Source: Shimia litoralis (GTDB lineage Bacteria > Pseudomonadota > Alphaproteobacteria > Rhodobacterales > Rhodobacteraceae). From it: 64,000 bases of DNA. Where the stretch lies: positions 186,001 to 250,000 of the forward strand of contig NZ_SULI01000002.1 in the NCBI RefSeq assembly GCF_005518135.1, read 5' to 3'. Below, piece by piece: positions 16,317 through 24,708 of the stretch. A model generated the notes under the pieces. The model did not search any database. It saw only the letters and a program-made list of their open reading frames with translations, and had not been told where the DNA came from. The stretch's first letter is position 1, and each line of letters begins with the position of its first letter. The position numbers and the translations under genes were made by a program.

Positions 16317-18824
16317 ATGAAAACGCAAGTCAAAGCACTAGTCGTAGGTGGCGGTGCCGTCGGAACCTCGATTGCTTACCATCTGGCCAAGGCAGGTTGG
16401 GATGATGTTATGCTGATTGAGCGGGATGAACTGACATCCGGCTCGACGTGGCATGCCGCCGGTTTGTTGCCGCTCTTCAATATGTCCTATGCGACAACCC
16501 ATATCCACAAATACTCGGTGGATTTCTATAAACAGCTTGAGGAAGAAACCGGACTGAACGCCGGGTTCGCTGTGGTCGGCAACCTGCGCATGGCGCAAAC
16601 GGATGCCCGCATGGATGAATACATGCTCTATGCCTCGACTGCGGAAACCTGCGATGTGGCCTATGAATGGCTGACCCCTGATCAAATCAAGGAACGTTGG
16701 CCCCTGATCGAGACGTCCGATCTGAAAGGCGCGATCTATCATACCGAAGACGGGTATATTAACCCAGCCGACGTGACCATGGCGATGGCCAAGGGGGCGC
16801 GCCAGCGCGGCGTTGATATCGTGCGCAAGATGCAGGCGGATTCATTCCACTGGACTGGTACCCATTGGGAAGTCACCTGCACCAAGATGGTGGAAAAGGG
16901 TGGTAACCTTGTGCCTGGTGACGAGCAGATCGTTATCACAGCCGAGCATGTCGTGACCGCGTCCGGAAACCACGCACAGCGTACCGCTAAGATGCTGGGC
17001 ATCAAGATGCCGGCGATTCCTGTCGAGCACACTTTCATCGTGATGGATCAAGACCCCGAGTTGGTCAAATGGCGTGAGGCAGGTAACCCAGAGCACCCTG
17101 TTGTGCGGGATGCAGACAATGAATCCTATGCGCGCGAAGAGCGCGGCGGTTGGATCCTTGGCATCTATGAAAAGGATGCGCCCGCGCGCTTTGAGCACGG
17201 TGTCCCTGATAGCTTCCGCGCGGACTTGTTCCCGCTTGATCTGGATCGGATCGCTGAACAGTACATGGCGATGACGGAACGCGTCCCATCCTGTGCTGAA
17301 TCTGGCCTTAAGGACGATTTCAACGGCCCAATCTGCTATACACCGGATGGTAACCCGCTGGTGGGTCCAGCCCCCGGCCTGCGTAATATGTGGCTCGCCG
17401 AAGGGTTTTCGTTCGGGATCACTGCAGCAGGTGGCACGGGCTATTACCTCGCGCAGATGATGGTCGACGGCGAAGCTGAAATCGACATGGCATCGCTTGA
17501 TCCGAAACGGTACTCGTCCAACTGGATGACCACAGAATTTGCTGCTCGCAAAAACGAAGAGTGCTACGAGCATGTTTATATTCTTCACCATCCGGACGAA
17601 GAACGCCCGGCTGCGCGTCCGCTGCGCACCGTACCCGCATTCGACCGTCAGAAAGCGCGTGGCGCACAATTTGGCTGGGTCAACGGCTGGGAACGTCCGA
17701 ACTACTTCGGTCCCGTCGACGCGCCAGAAAACTTTGACCACGATGCACGTTCGTTCCGTCGTGGCGGCTGGTGGAAGCACGCTGTTGAGGAAGCCAAGGC
17801 AATCCGCGAAGGTGTCGGCTTGGTTGATGCATCTGCATTTACCAAACATGTCGTCAAAGGCCCCGGCGCGACCGCGTTCCTTGACTGGTTCACATGTAAC
17901 AAGCTGCCACGTGTTGGGCGGATCAACCTGACTTATGCGCTGACATCTGCAGGCACGACTCGTACCGAATACACCATCGTGCGCAACGGCGAGAACAATT
18001 ACTATCTGGTTTCGGCAGGCGCTTGGACAGAGTACGACGCGGACTTCTTGCGCAAGGCCGCCGAAGATAAAATGGAAGAGTTCGGCTATATCGAAATTCA
18101 AGATGTGACCACTCAGTGGGGCGTTTTCGCCATCGCAGGACCCAAGTCGCGTGATGTTCTCAAAGAGGTCATCAACGATCCGGATCCCGCCAATGCGCTG
18201 ACCAACAAGGCCTTTCCATGGTTGTCCGCCAAGCAGATCGAATTGGGCATGTGTCCGGTGAATGCAATCCGTGTGGCCTATACGGGTGAACTTGGCTGGG
18301 AACTGCACCACCCGATCGAGATGCAGAACTATTTGTTCGACCTGTTGGAAAAAGCCGGTGAAAAGCATGGTATGAAGCTGGTTGGGGCACGCGCTCAAAA
18401 CTGGCTGCGTCAAGAAAAGTCTTATCGTGCCTTTGGCAACGAGCTTGGCCGCGATGCGAACCCGCTTGAGGCAGATCTGCCACGCTTTGTTGATCTGGAC
18501 AAAGAGTTCAACGGCAAGGCTGCGATGGTCGAAACTGGGGTGCGGGTAAAATGCTGTACCTTGTTGATCGATGGACCAGAAGATGCCGATCCGTGGGGCC
18601 GCGAGGTTCTGTACACGCCAGAAGGCGAGCGCGTGGGCCGTCTGACATCAGGCGGGTATTCCGTGGCGTTCGAGAAATCCATTGGCATGGGATATGTCAA
18701 ACCAGAGATGGCAGTTGAAGGCACCAAGTTGAAAGTCAAAATCCTAGACAAGCTCTGGGATGCGGTCGTGACTTGTGACAGCCCGTATGACCCAACCAAC
18801 GTGACAATTCGCATGAACGGCTAA
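16317..18824 (+). CDS. Dimethylglycine/sarcosine dehydrogenase-type flavoprotein with GcvT domain
   Basis: Oxidative demethylation of a methylated amine such as dimethylglycine, with the released carbon handed to tetrahydrofolate. The 835-residue protein has an N-terminal FAD-binding oxidoreductase domain (VVGGGAVGTSIAYHLAKAG near residues 7-25, then the SGSTWHAAGLLP segment where the flavin is usually attached). A middle FAO-type domain follows at about 380-430. The C-terminal GcvT aminomethyltransferase domain (about 435-835) includes YTGELGWELH. AGGGAC precedes the ATG at 16317. It stands alone and is followed by a terminator. The exact methylamine is uncertain. Confidence 0.85.
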   Translation: MKTQVKALVVGGGAVGTSIAYHLAKAGWDDVMLIERDELTSGSTWHAAGLLPLFNMSYATTHIHKYSVDFYKQLEEETGLNAGFAVVGNLRMAQTDARMDEYMLYASTAETCDVAYEWLTPDQIKERWPLIETSDLKGAIYHTEDGYINPADVTMAMAKGARQRGVDIVRKMQADSFHWTGTHWEVTCTKMVEKGGNLVPGDEQIVITAEHVVTASGNHAQRTAKMLGIKMPAIPVEHTFIVMDQDPELVKWREAGNPEHPVVRDADNESYAREERGGWILGIYEKDAPARFEHGVPDSFRADLFPLDLDRIAEQYMAMTERVPSCAESGLKDDFNGPICYTPDGNPLVGPAPGLRNMWLAEGFSFGITAAGGTGYYLAQMMVDGEAEIDMASLDPKRYSSNWMTTEFAARKNEECYEHVYILHHPDEERPAARPLRTVPAFDRQKARGAQFGWVNGWERPNYFGPVDAPENFDHDARSFRRGGWWKHAVEEAKAIREGVGLVDASAFTKHVVKGPGATAFLDWFTCNKLPRVGRINLTYALTSAGTTRTEYTIVRNGENNYYLVSAGAWTEYDADFLRKAAEDKMEEFGYIEIQDVTTQWGVFAIAGPKSRDVLKEVINDPDPANALTNKAFPWLSAKQIELGMCPVNAIRVAYTGELGWELHHPIEMQNYLFDLLEKAGEKHGMKLVGARAQNWLRQEKSYRAFGNELGRDANPLEADLPRFVDLDKEFNGKAAMVETGVRVKCCTLLIDGPEDADPWGREVLYTPEGERVGRLTSGGYSVAFEKSIGMGYVKPEMAVEGTKLKVKILDKLWDAVVTCDSPYDPTNVTIRMNG

Positions 18825-18849
18825 TATCCGATCACCATACACTTACTCG

Positions 18850-18882
18850 ACGGCGGCCCTTTGGTCGCCGTTGTGCATTTTT
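18850..18882 (+). terminator. Terminator of the dimethylglycine dehydrogenase-like gene
   Basis: ACGGCGGCC pairs with GGTCGCCGT (one G-U) around a 4-nt loop, with a run of five T residues 6 nt after the stem. It lies 26 nt after the stop codon. Confidence 0.6.
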
Positions 18883-18947
18883 GATACCCGTCAAAGCGCG
18901 CTTCTCTGACATATGCAATAATTGGCGTGTGAAGAGGAGGAAAAGAA

Positions 18948-19271
18948 ATGACACATAAGCTAATTCTTGCAATCGCTGCCACGGTGTTGGTGGCGGGATC
19001 AGCAACAGCCGGTACAGAAGTCACTCCAAAAGAGCGGCTTGAGCGTCTTGGGACGGATGGCGCATATCAAATTGCGCAGAATTGCGGCTCTGGAAATTCG
19101 TATTGCAGCGCAGGGTCTCTTGGGCCGGGTGGGTGCTATAGTGGGGTGTATGCCTTTTGTGCCGACGGGATGATCTGTAATCGAGGATGGTCGATCTGCA
19201 CCGTGGACACAGCGGGTGGCCGTGTGCCGTATTGCTATGAGCCGTCTAAGCCTAACACGTGCGCACGCTAG
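18948..19271 (+). CDS. Cys-rich exported protein, function unknown
   Basis: A 107-residue protein. The signal peptide MTHKLILAIAATVLVAGSATA is followed by a mature part of about 86 residues holding eight cysteines, all in the second half, interleaved with Gly, Ser, Tyr and Trp. This suggests up to four disulfide bonds in the periplasm or outside the cell. The ribosome binding site is very strong (AGGAGG, 8 nt before the ATG), and a textbook terminator follows, so it is an independent transcription unit. I cannot place it in a family. Confidence 0.75.
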   Translation: MTHKLILAIAATVLVAGSATAGTEVTPKERLERLGTDGAYQIAQNCGSGNSYCSAGSLGPGGCYSGVYAFCADGMICNRGWSICTVDTAGGRVPYCYEPSKPNTCAR

Positions 19272-19282
19272 GCATTCAATCG

Positions 19283-19311
19283 GGGCCCTCTAAGGACTGA
19301 GGGCCCTTTTT
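19283..19311 (+). terminator. Intrinsic terminator of Cys-rich protein gene
   Basis: GGGCCCTC and GAGGGCCC form a perfect 8-bp stem around a 9-nt loop and run straight into five T residues, 11 nt after the stop codon. Confidence 0.9.
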
Positions 19312-19319
19312 ACGTTCGC

Positions 19320-19724
19320 TCAAAAGTCGCCAGGGCTTAGAACGCCATCGTTATCTCTGTCATGGGTGCGGAACCACGCCAGCAAAGCTTGCGCAAACTC
19401 TTCTCGTGTCACCTGTCCATCGAGATTCAAATCGGTAGATGTTCGCGACAACCCGTGCACCGCACGTTGCAAGAGCGCAGACGGATTCTTTTCCGCAGCA
19501 TCGGCACGCGCTTGGTCAAATACAGTGTATTCGGCGCTGTCTAAGACACCATCTTGATTGGTGTCGAATGTCTGAAACACCTTGCCGCGAAATTTCTCAA
19601 GCTCCTCAAGCGTGATGGCCCCATCCGAGTCCAGATCCCAATCTTCGAGGAAGCTTGCATCGGCGGCGCCCGCTTGTGTGGCAAGCAAGAAAAGCAATGC
19701 CGATGCAATAAGTGGTGATTTCAT
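19320..19724 (-). CDS. Exported EF-hand calcium-binding protein
   Basis: A 134-residue secreted protein with a signal peptide (MKSPLIASALLFLLATQAGA) and four EF-hand loops: DLDSDGAITLEE, DTNQDGVLDSAE, DLNLDGQVTREE and DRDNDGVLSPGD. Each loop has Asp/Asn at the calcium-binding positions and all are canonical in length, so calcium binding is likely. A GGAG lies 8 nt before the chosen ATG at 19724. The role outside the cytoplasm is unknown. Convergent with the Cys-rich protein gene. Confidence 0.85.
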   Translation of the reverse strand: MKSPLIASALLFLLATQAGAADASFLEDWDLDSDGAITLEELEKFRGKVFQTFDTNQDGVLDSAEYTVFDQARADAAEKNPSALLQRAVHGLSRTSTDLNLDGQVTREEFAQALLAWFRTHDRDNDGVLSPGDF

Positions 19725-19788
19725 GACGGGAGCTCCGTGTCGGGTTTCAGTGTATCGCAGGAACCATAACGGAATTCCCAATCAATTG

Positions 19789-20127
19789 TCAGCCCGCTGT
19801 GAACTCGTCATAGCATTCCATGGCTTTGGCCGCGTACATCATCGAAGGTCCGCCGCCCATCTGAATAGCCATCGCTAGCACGTCGCCGACTTCTTCGCGT
19901 GTGGCACCCGCTTTGATGAGAGCCTCGACATGCAGCACAATACAGGCTTCGCACCGTTGCGACACCGCAATTCCCAACGCAATGAACTCTTTGGTTTTGA
20001 ATTCAAGGGTGCCGCCTTCTTTTACGGCTTTGCCCAACGCACCGAATGCACGTGTGGTGTCAGGGATAGCTTTGTTCAGGCCGCGCAATTGGTTACGTGT
20101 GCCATTCAGTTTGTCAGTCCAGCTCAT
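19789..20127 (-). CDS. Carboxymuconolactone decarboxylase/AhpD-like protein
   Basis: A 112-residue all-helical protein. The core carries the AhpD-type redox motif: CEAC near residues 59-62 followed by His 66 (RCEACIVLHVEAL). This predicts a thiol-based peroxidase or reductase activity, not a decarboxylase. The N-terminal NGTRNQLRGLNKAIPDTTRAF segment matches short members of this family. It has its own upstream region of about 120 nt. The partner reductant is not visible nearby. Confidence 0.88.
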   Translation of the reverse strand: MSWTDKLNGTRNQLRGLNKAIPDTTRAFGALGKAVKEGGTLEFKTKEFIALGIAVSQRCEACIVLHVEALIKAGATREEVGDVLAMAIQMGGGPSMMYAAKAMECYDEFTAG

Positions 20128-20248
20128 ATTCAGCTCCTAGAATGTTGTTTGAGCCGTCCAGACCATGAATTGCCAAGCGATTCTTTGATTGAGATCAGAT
20201 CGAGTAGTGATTTTACTGTGTCGAGCCGATCTGGATTGTTCAGACGCG

Positions 20249-20905
20249 TTACGTTGGTTTGCGCCAGATCAGAGCAAGGTTATTTGCGGGCATTTCGATC
20301 AGATCAACATAGTCGAGCCATGCGTCTTGTCCCCACTCAAGAACGTCAAAGTCGTCCTTGTAACCGATTTCGGGATCTTGATTGCGCAGGGATGTGTGAA
20401 AGTCGATGTCGCCTTGGCTGGTGAGGTCTCCGGCGCGCATAAACGGTCCGTACACCATCAAAACACCCCCGGGCGCGAGGGCGGCGGCAGCTTCGGAAAT
20501 AAGAATACGCGCCTCGGCTTCAGAGATGAGATGCAGGAGGTTCACCAGCAAAATGAATGATTGCCCCAAATGCCGCGTGGCCCAACCCGAAGTCGTTGCG
20601 TCCAAAGGAACGGCAGGTGAAATGTTGGGCAGGGGTGATGTCTGCACATAGGCGTTAATGCTGCTGCGTCTGTCTGGATCGATCTCGCTTGGCTGCCATT
20701 GCAGATGTGGGATGGCTTGGGCCAGATGTATGATGTGCTGACCCGTGCCGCTGGCAAGCTCGAGTGCGGTGCCTTCATGGTCCGGTGCAAAATCCTGTGC
20801 CACGGCGACAATATGGTCGACATTTCGCGTGGCAGAGGGTGCCACAAGTCGCGCATCATTTTCGGACAGGGCCGGTGGTGTCGGCTGAACAAGACGGCGT
20901 GGCAT
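20249..20905 (-). CDS. DUF938 class I SAM-dependent methyltransferase
   Basis: A 218-residue soluble protein. The SAM-binding motif reads ALELASGTGQHIIHLAQAIP (about residues 49-68), followed by the acidic loop SEIDPDRR and the motif GVLMVYGPFMRAG. The C-terminal half is the DUF938 signature. Substrate unknown. The ATG at 20905 comes one base after the stop of the preceding FAD oxidoreductase gene, so the pair is translationally coupled. A start at 20950 would lie inside that gene and is not needed. Confidence 0.88.
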   Translation of the reverse strand: MPRRLVQPTPPALSENDARLVAPSATRNVDHIVAVAQDFAPDHEGTALELASGTGQHIIHLAQAIPHLQWQPSEIDPDRRSSINAYVQTSPLPNISPAVPLDATTSGWATRHLGQSFILLVNLLHLISEAEARILISEAAAALAPGGVLMVYGPFMRAGDLTSQGDIDFHTSLRNQDPEIGYKDDFDVLEWGQDAWLDYVDLIEMPANNLALIWRKPT

Positions 20906-20906
20906 G

Positions 20907-21983
20907 TTATTTGAACCTTTGCGGATCAAGAGCAGCGAGGGTTTGTGCATCGATCACGGAAGGTGTGCCCGTCACAAGATCGGCGACCAGTTGCGAGGCC
21001 GCAGGTGCCGATTGGAACCCATATCCGCCTTGCCCGGCAACCCAGAAAAACGTGGCATCATCCGCAGATGGGCCCAGAACCAAGTTTCGATCTGGCGAAA
21101 ACGTGCGCAGGCCTGCCCAGCTGCTTTCTAAACGTGTGACTGGTTCGGTGACGTTCTCTTCGTAGCGCGCCAACCCTTCAGCCAGAACCATGTCGTCGGC
21201 CCATGCATCATGCGGTTCTTGCAAATCCTCTTCGGCAGGTGAGACCAACAGTTTGCCCGCATCGGGTTTGGCATACCATGTCTCGCGAATATCCAAAATC
21301 ATTGGCCAGTTTGATATGTCGTGCCCACCCGGTGCAGGAATACGTGCCATGGATCGCCGTAGTGGTGTAAAGCCCAAAGGCGTGATTCCAGCGAGTTGTG
21401 CAATCTGGTCAACCCACGCACCAGCCGCGTTAAAAATCATCTTTGCCGAGTAATCCGTGCCATTTGCGGTGACGGTCCAGCCCGCTTCGGATCGGGTGAT
21501 TTGTGTCACAGTCTGGCCTGTCAGAACGTCACCATCATATGCGCGGACGCCTTTGGCGAAGAACTGGATCATGCGGTCAGTGTCGATATCATAAGCAGCC
21601 TTATGATAGGCCGTAAATTCGACGGTTTCGGGGTCGAGAATAGGGACCATTCCAATGGCGTCATCGCGCGGTATTTCGGTCATGTCCATTTTTGCGCAGG
21701 TGACCTCAAATTCAGCGCGTTCATCAGATTTAGCGACCATCAGTAGGCCTCGGGGGCTGATCAGGCCGACATCTGCATTTGTGAAGAAATCGTTGCTGGC
21801 TTTGGACAGAGCGACCGTAGATGCCAACCCATAGTTTGACTCATAGAGCGCTGCCGAGCGGCCTGACGCATGATATCCCAAAGAGGTTTCGCGCTCGAGA
21901 ACCAGTGTCTTGCCATGTGGCGCAAGGCGAGCAGCGGCAGACGTACCGGCAATTCCCCCCCCAATAACGAGAAAATCAAACAT
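20907..21983 (-). CDS. FAD-dependent D-amino-acid oxidase-family enzyme
   Basis: A 358-residue flavoprotein of the DAO superfamily (glycine oxidase, sarcosine oxidase and D-amino-acid dehydrogenase relatives). The dinucleotide motif FLVIGGGIAGTSAAARLAP opens the protein, YHASGRSAALYESNYG follows the first FAD contact, and the C-terminal FAD motif is WVAGQGGYGFQSAPAAS. Substrate cannot be fixed. First gene of a two-gene unit with the DUF938 methyltransferase. Confidence 0.85.
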   Translation of the reverse strand: MFDFLVIGGGIAGTSAAARLAPHGKTLVLERETSLGYHASGRSAALYESNYGLASTVALSKASNDFFTNADVGLISPRGLLMVAKSDERAEFEVTCAKMDMTEIPRDDAIGMVPILDPETVEFTAYHKAAYDIDTDRMIQFFAKGVRAYDGDVLTGQTVTQITRSEAGWTVTANGTDYSAKMIFNAAGAWVDQIAQLAGITPLGFTPLRRSMARIPAPGGHDISNWPMILDIRETWYAKPDAGKLLVSPAEEDLQEPHDAWADDMVLAEGLARYEENVTEPVTRLESSWAGLRTFSPDRNLVLGPSADDATFFWVAGQGGYGFQSAPAASQLVADLVTGTPSVIDAQTLAALDPQRFK

Positions 21984-22104
21984 ATCTATTCCTTACAAAA
22001 TCATGCCGTTGGCACGCATAAGACTGTCCAGCCGAGTTGGCCTTTTTGATGTCTATAGCGTCTCGATCTAGCCAAGCAATGGGTCAGCGGAAATTTGGAT
22101 GGAA

Positions 22105-22686
22105 TTAGTATGGATTGCGCGCCGAGCGATCCACGGACAGAGAATTCTGGCGATCTGAAACCAAGCTTTCAATCGCGTCGGCCAGATGAATTTCAGTTAT
22201 GTTATAGTCTCCTGCGTGAACGCGAATTTGGTGGGCCCGGATCATCACGTCTGCGTGGGTACACCCGCTGGGGGGCTCGAACTTGTAGCATGCTAATTCG
22301 ATCAAAAGCCCCATTGGGTCTTTGAAATAGATCGAGTCCATGAAACCGCGATCTTTTGGGCCAGAGTGGGATATGCCGCGCTCGTTCAGCCTGTCTACAG
22401 CTTGGAGAAACGTCGCGCGAGACAGGTTAAATGCAAGGTGGTGCACGCATCCGGGGTCGGTTGGTGTACGTCGGGCATTCGGCACACGGTCTTCATCCGT
22501 GAACACGGTGATAAGTCGCCCGTCGCCGGGATCAAAATACAAATGCCCTTCGCGTGGGTTGTCCAGATTGGGTTGATCGAACACAAAGGGCATCCCGAGG
22601 GTGCCCTCCCAAAAATCAATGGATGTCTGGCGATCAGCACCCGTTAGGGTGATATGGTGAACACCCTGAGATTGAAGTTTGCGCAT
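22105..22686 (-). CDS. VOC-family (glyoxalase/dioxygenase fold) protein
   Basis: A 193-residue vicinal-oxygen-chelate protein. Two beta-alpha-beta-beta-beta repeats are visible, starting at GVHHITLTGADRQTSIDFWE and at CVHHLAFNLSRATFLQAVDR. The metal ligands expected are His in the first VHHI, His in VHHLAF and Glu in GLLIELACYK. AGGAGG lies 8 nt before the ATG at 22686. It follows the DUF502 gene by about 80 nt on the same strand. Ring-cleavage dioxygenase and other lyase roles are equally possible. Confidence 0.85.
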   Translation of the reverse strand: MRKLQSQGVHHITLTGADRQTSIDFWEGTLGMPFVFDQPNLDNPREGHLYFDPGDGRLITVFTDEDRVPNARRTPTDPGCVHHLAFNLSRATFLQAVDRLNERGISHSGPKDRGFMDSIYFKDPMGLLIELACYKFEPPSGCTHADVMIRAHQIRVHAGDYNITEIHLADAIESLVSDRQNSLSVDRSARNPY

Positions 22687-22768
22687 CGTATGACCTCCTG
22701 CTGCGAGAAAGATTACGCGCTCCAGAGGTTTGTGGCAATTTTTGCAGTTTCCTAAGGGCCCGTCGGTT

Positions 22769-23404
22769 CTAGAGAGGATCGTTCGGATCGGGTGCGGGTT
22801 TGTCCTTGAATTCGTTCTGATCTTGAATCTGCCCAACCCATGTTCCGACGCCTCTTCCGAAAAAGTTCAACATTTCAAGAACTTTATGTGGCGGCAAATC
22901 GATGGGGTGCACGTTTTCCGGCCGAAAAGCAGCGGCCACACCTGTCTGTGGGTTGGGAACATTCGGAAGAAACACCATCACGTTTCGAGCATCAATGCGT
23001 TCGACTTCAAATCCAATACGAGCGGTATCGCCTTGGCGTACCAGCACGGTTTTCAGATCATTCACGGATGTGTCTGCCTTCAGGGTGCCCGATACGATCC
23101 CTTTGATAATAGAGTAACCGGGCACGCGGTCGCGCAGAAACAGATCAAGTTGATCCACCTTTTTCTTGACCGCTGGGATGTACGCAAACAACCCCAATAC
23201 AAAGATCGTCAGGATGAGCGCAATCACTGCCAGAACGTTCAACAACAAGATTCCTGCAAAGCGTTCAATCTCGAGCGTGTCGACAATAGGACCCATCACA
23301 CCGCGCACTGCGTGGAATGCTTTCATCAGTGTGAAAACTAGGAAGAATACCGGTACGACAAGCAATATGCCGGTGACAAAGGTCTTGGTGAGGAAGGTCT
23401 TCAT
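22769..23404 (-). CDS. DUF502 membrane protein
   Basis: A 211-residue protein with two N-terminal transmembrane helices (about residues 6-28 and 50-76) and a cytoplasmic C-terminal part. The family signature includes DRVPGYSIIKGIVSGTLK and VMVFLPNVPNPQTG. Function is unknown for the family. Two adjacent ATGs (23407 and 23404) are possible; no strong ribosome binding site is visible for either. It may be co-transcribed with the VOC gene. Confidence 0.88.
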   Translation of the reverse strand: MKTFLTKTFVTGILLVVPVFFLVFTLMKAFHAVRGVMGPIVDTLEIERFAGILLLNVLAVIALILTIFVLGLFAYIPAVKKKVDQLDLFLRDRVPGYSIIKGIVSGTLKADTSVNDLKTVLVRQGDTARIGFEVERIDARNVMVFLPNVPNPQTGVAAAFRPENVHPIDLPPHKVLEMLNFFGRGVGTWVGQIQDQNEFKDKPAPDPNDPL

Positions 23405-23542
23405 CATTGGGCCCAATCGGATATTTGGAGGACGACGCAAAATCAGCCTAGGGTGGGCTGTTGTGGATCGCAACTAAAACACGTCCACATGCCATGACGC
23501 GCCACTGTCAGACGGATGAGAGGATTTTTGGGTCCGGCAACT

Positions 23543-23570
23543 GAAAAGGCCCGCCGATCAGGCGGGCCTT
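23543..23570 (-). terminator. Intrinsic terminator of the BMP/ABC operon
   Basis: AAGGCCCGCC and GGCGGGCCTT form a perfect 10-bp stem with a 5-nt loop, followed on the minus strand by a short T run (the last four Ts partly inside the stem). It lies 24 nt after the stop of the binding-protein gene. Confidence 0.85.
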
Positions 23571-23594
23571 AGAAGGGTAACTGTGCAATCCAGC

Positions 23595-24668
23595 TTAGTT
23601 TGGTACGTCGCCTTCGATGCCTTCGACATAGAAGTTCATACCAGCCAGTGTACCATCATCAGCGGTTTCGCCATCTGCCAACCAAGCAGAGCCATCCTGT
23701 TTGTTCACAGGGCCCGTAAAGGCGTGATACTCACCAGACGCCAGAGACGCTTTCAGAGCCAATGCTTGCTCTTTGATGTCGGCAGGAACGGCATCTGAAA
23801 TTTCGCCAATTCCAACCATGCCAGCGCCAATACCATCCCAGGTGCTTGTGCTTGTCCATGTGCCATCCATGACCGCACCAACACGTGCGATATAGTAGGG
23901 TGCCCAATCATCAATGATCGAAGACACGCGTGGCAGCGGTCCGTATTCCGACATGTCGGATGCTTGGCCAAACGTGATGACGTTCCCAGCAGCTTGGGCA
24001 GCGGCTTGCGGGGCGGTCGAGTCAGTGTGCTGCAGAATTACGTCGGCACCTTGTTCAATAAGAACTTTGGCGGCGTCGGCTTCTTTTGCGGGATCAAACC
24101 ATGTATAGGCCCACACGATTTTGAATTGTACGTCCGGGTTTACTTTCTTGGCATGGATATATGCAGAGTTGATGCCACGGATAACTTCGGGGATCGGATA
24201 CGAGCCGATATAGCCAATCACGTTGGATTTGGTCATAGAGCCAGCGATGTGCCCTTGTACGGCGCGGCCTTCATAAAAACGAGCCGAGTATACCGAAACG
24301 TTATCAGCTTGCTTATAGCCTGTAGCGTGCTCGAATTTCACTTTTGGGAATTTCTTGGCAACGTTGATCGTCGGGTCCATATAGCCAAAAGATGTGGTGA
24401 AGATCAGGTCAGCACCATCAAGTGCCATTTGGGTCATCACGCGTTCTGCATCCGGGCCTTCTGGGACAGATTCAACAAAGACGGTTTCGACCTTGTCGCC
24501 GTATTTTTCTTCGACCGCAAGACGGCCTTTGTTGTGCTCGTATGTCCAGCCGCCATCGCCCACGGGGCCGACAAAGACGAAGCCCACTTTGGTTTTGTCT
24601 TCGGCCATGGCGGTTGTTGCCAGACCCAGCGCCACAGCGGCGCTTGTCAGAAGTTTGGTCAGTTTCAT
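23595..24668 (-). CDS. BMP-family (nucleoside-type) periplasmic binding protein
   Basis: Periplasmic receptor of an ABC importer, 357 residues. The signal peptide MKLTKLLTSAAVALGLATTAMA lacks a lipobox Cys, so it should be soluble. VGFVFVGPVGDGGWTYEHNKG is the opening of the PnrA/BMP family, which mostly binds purine nucleosides. GPVGDGGWT and TTSFGYMDP are family markers. AAGGGGGG lies before the ATG. It is the last gene of the operon, after the ATPase and two permeases. Confidence 0.92.
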   Translation of the reverse strand: MKLTKLLTSAAVALGLATTAMAEDKTKVGFVFVGPVGDGGWTYEHNKGRLAVEEKYGDKVETVFVESVPEGPDAERVMTQMALDGADLIFTTSFGYMDPTINVAKKFPKVKFEHATGYKQADNVSVYSARFYEGRAVQGHIAGSMTKSNVIGYIGSYPIPEVIRGINSAYIHAKKVNPDVQFKIVWAYTWFDPAKEADAAKVLIEQGADVILQHTDSTAPQAAAQAAGNVITFGQASDMSEYGPLPRVSSIIDDWAPYYIARVGAVMDGTWTSTSTWDGIGAGMVGIGEISDAVPADIKEQALALKASLASGEYHAFTGPVNKQDGSAWLADGETADDGTLAGMNFYVEGIEGDVPN

Positions 24669-24708
24669 GCGGGAAATTCCCCCCTTTGGTGTTGATCTTC
24701 TATTGGCC

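Noticed and set aside
16842-18413. 523-codon open frame antisense to the dimethylglycine dehydrogenase-like gene
   Set aside because: It mirrors the codon bias of the gene on the other strand, has no ribosome binding site and no recognisable motif.
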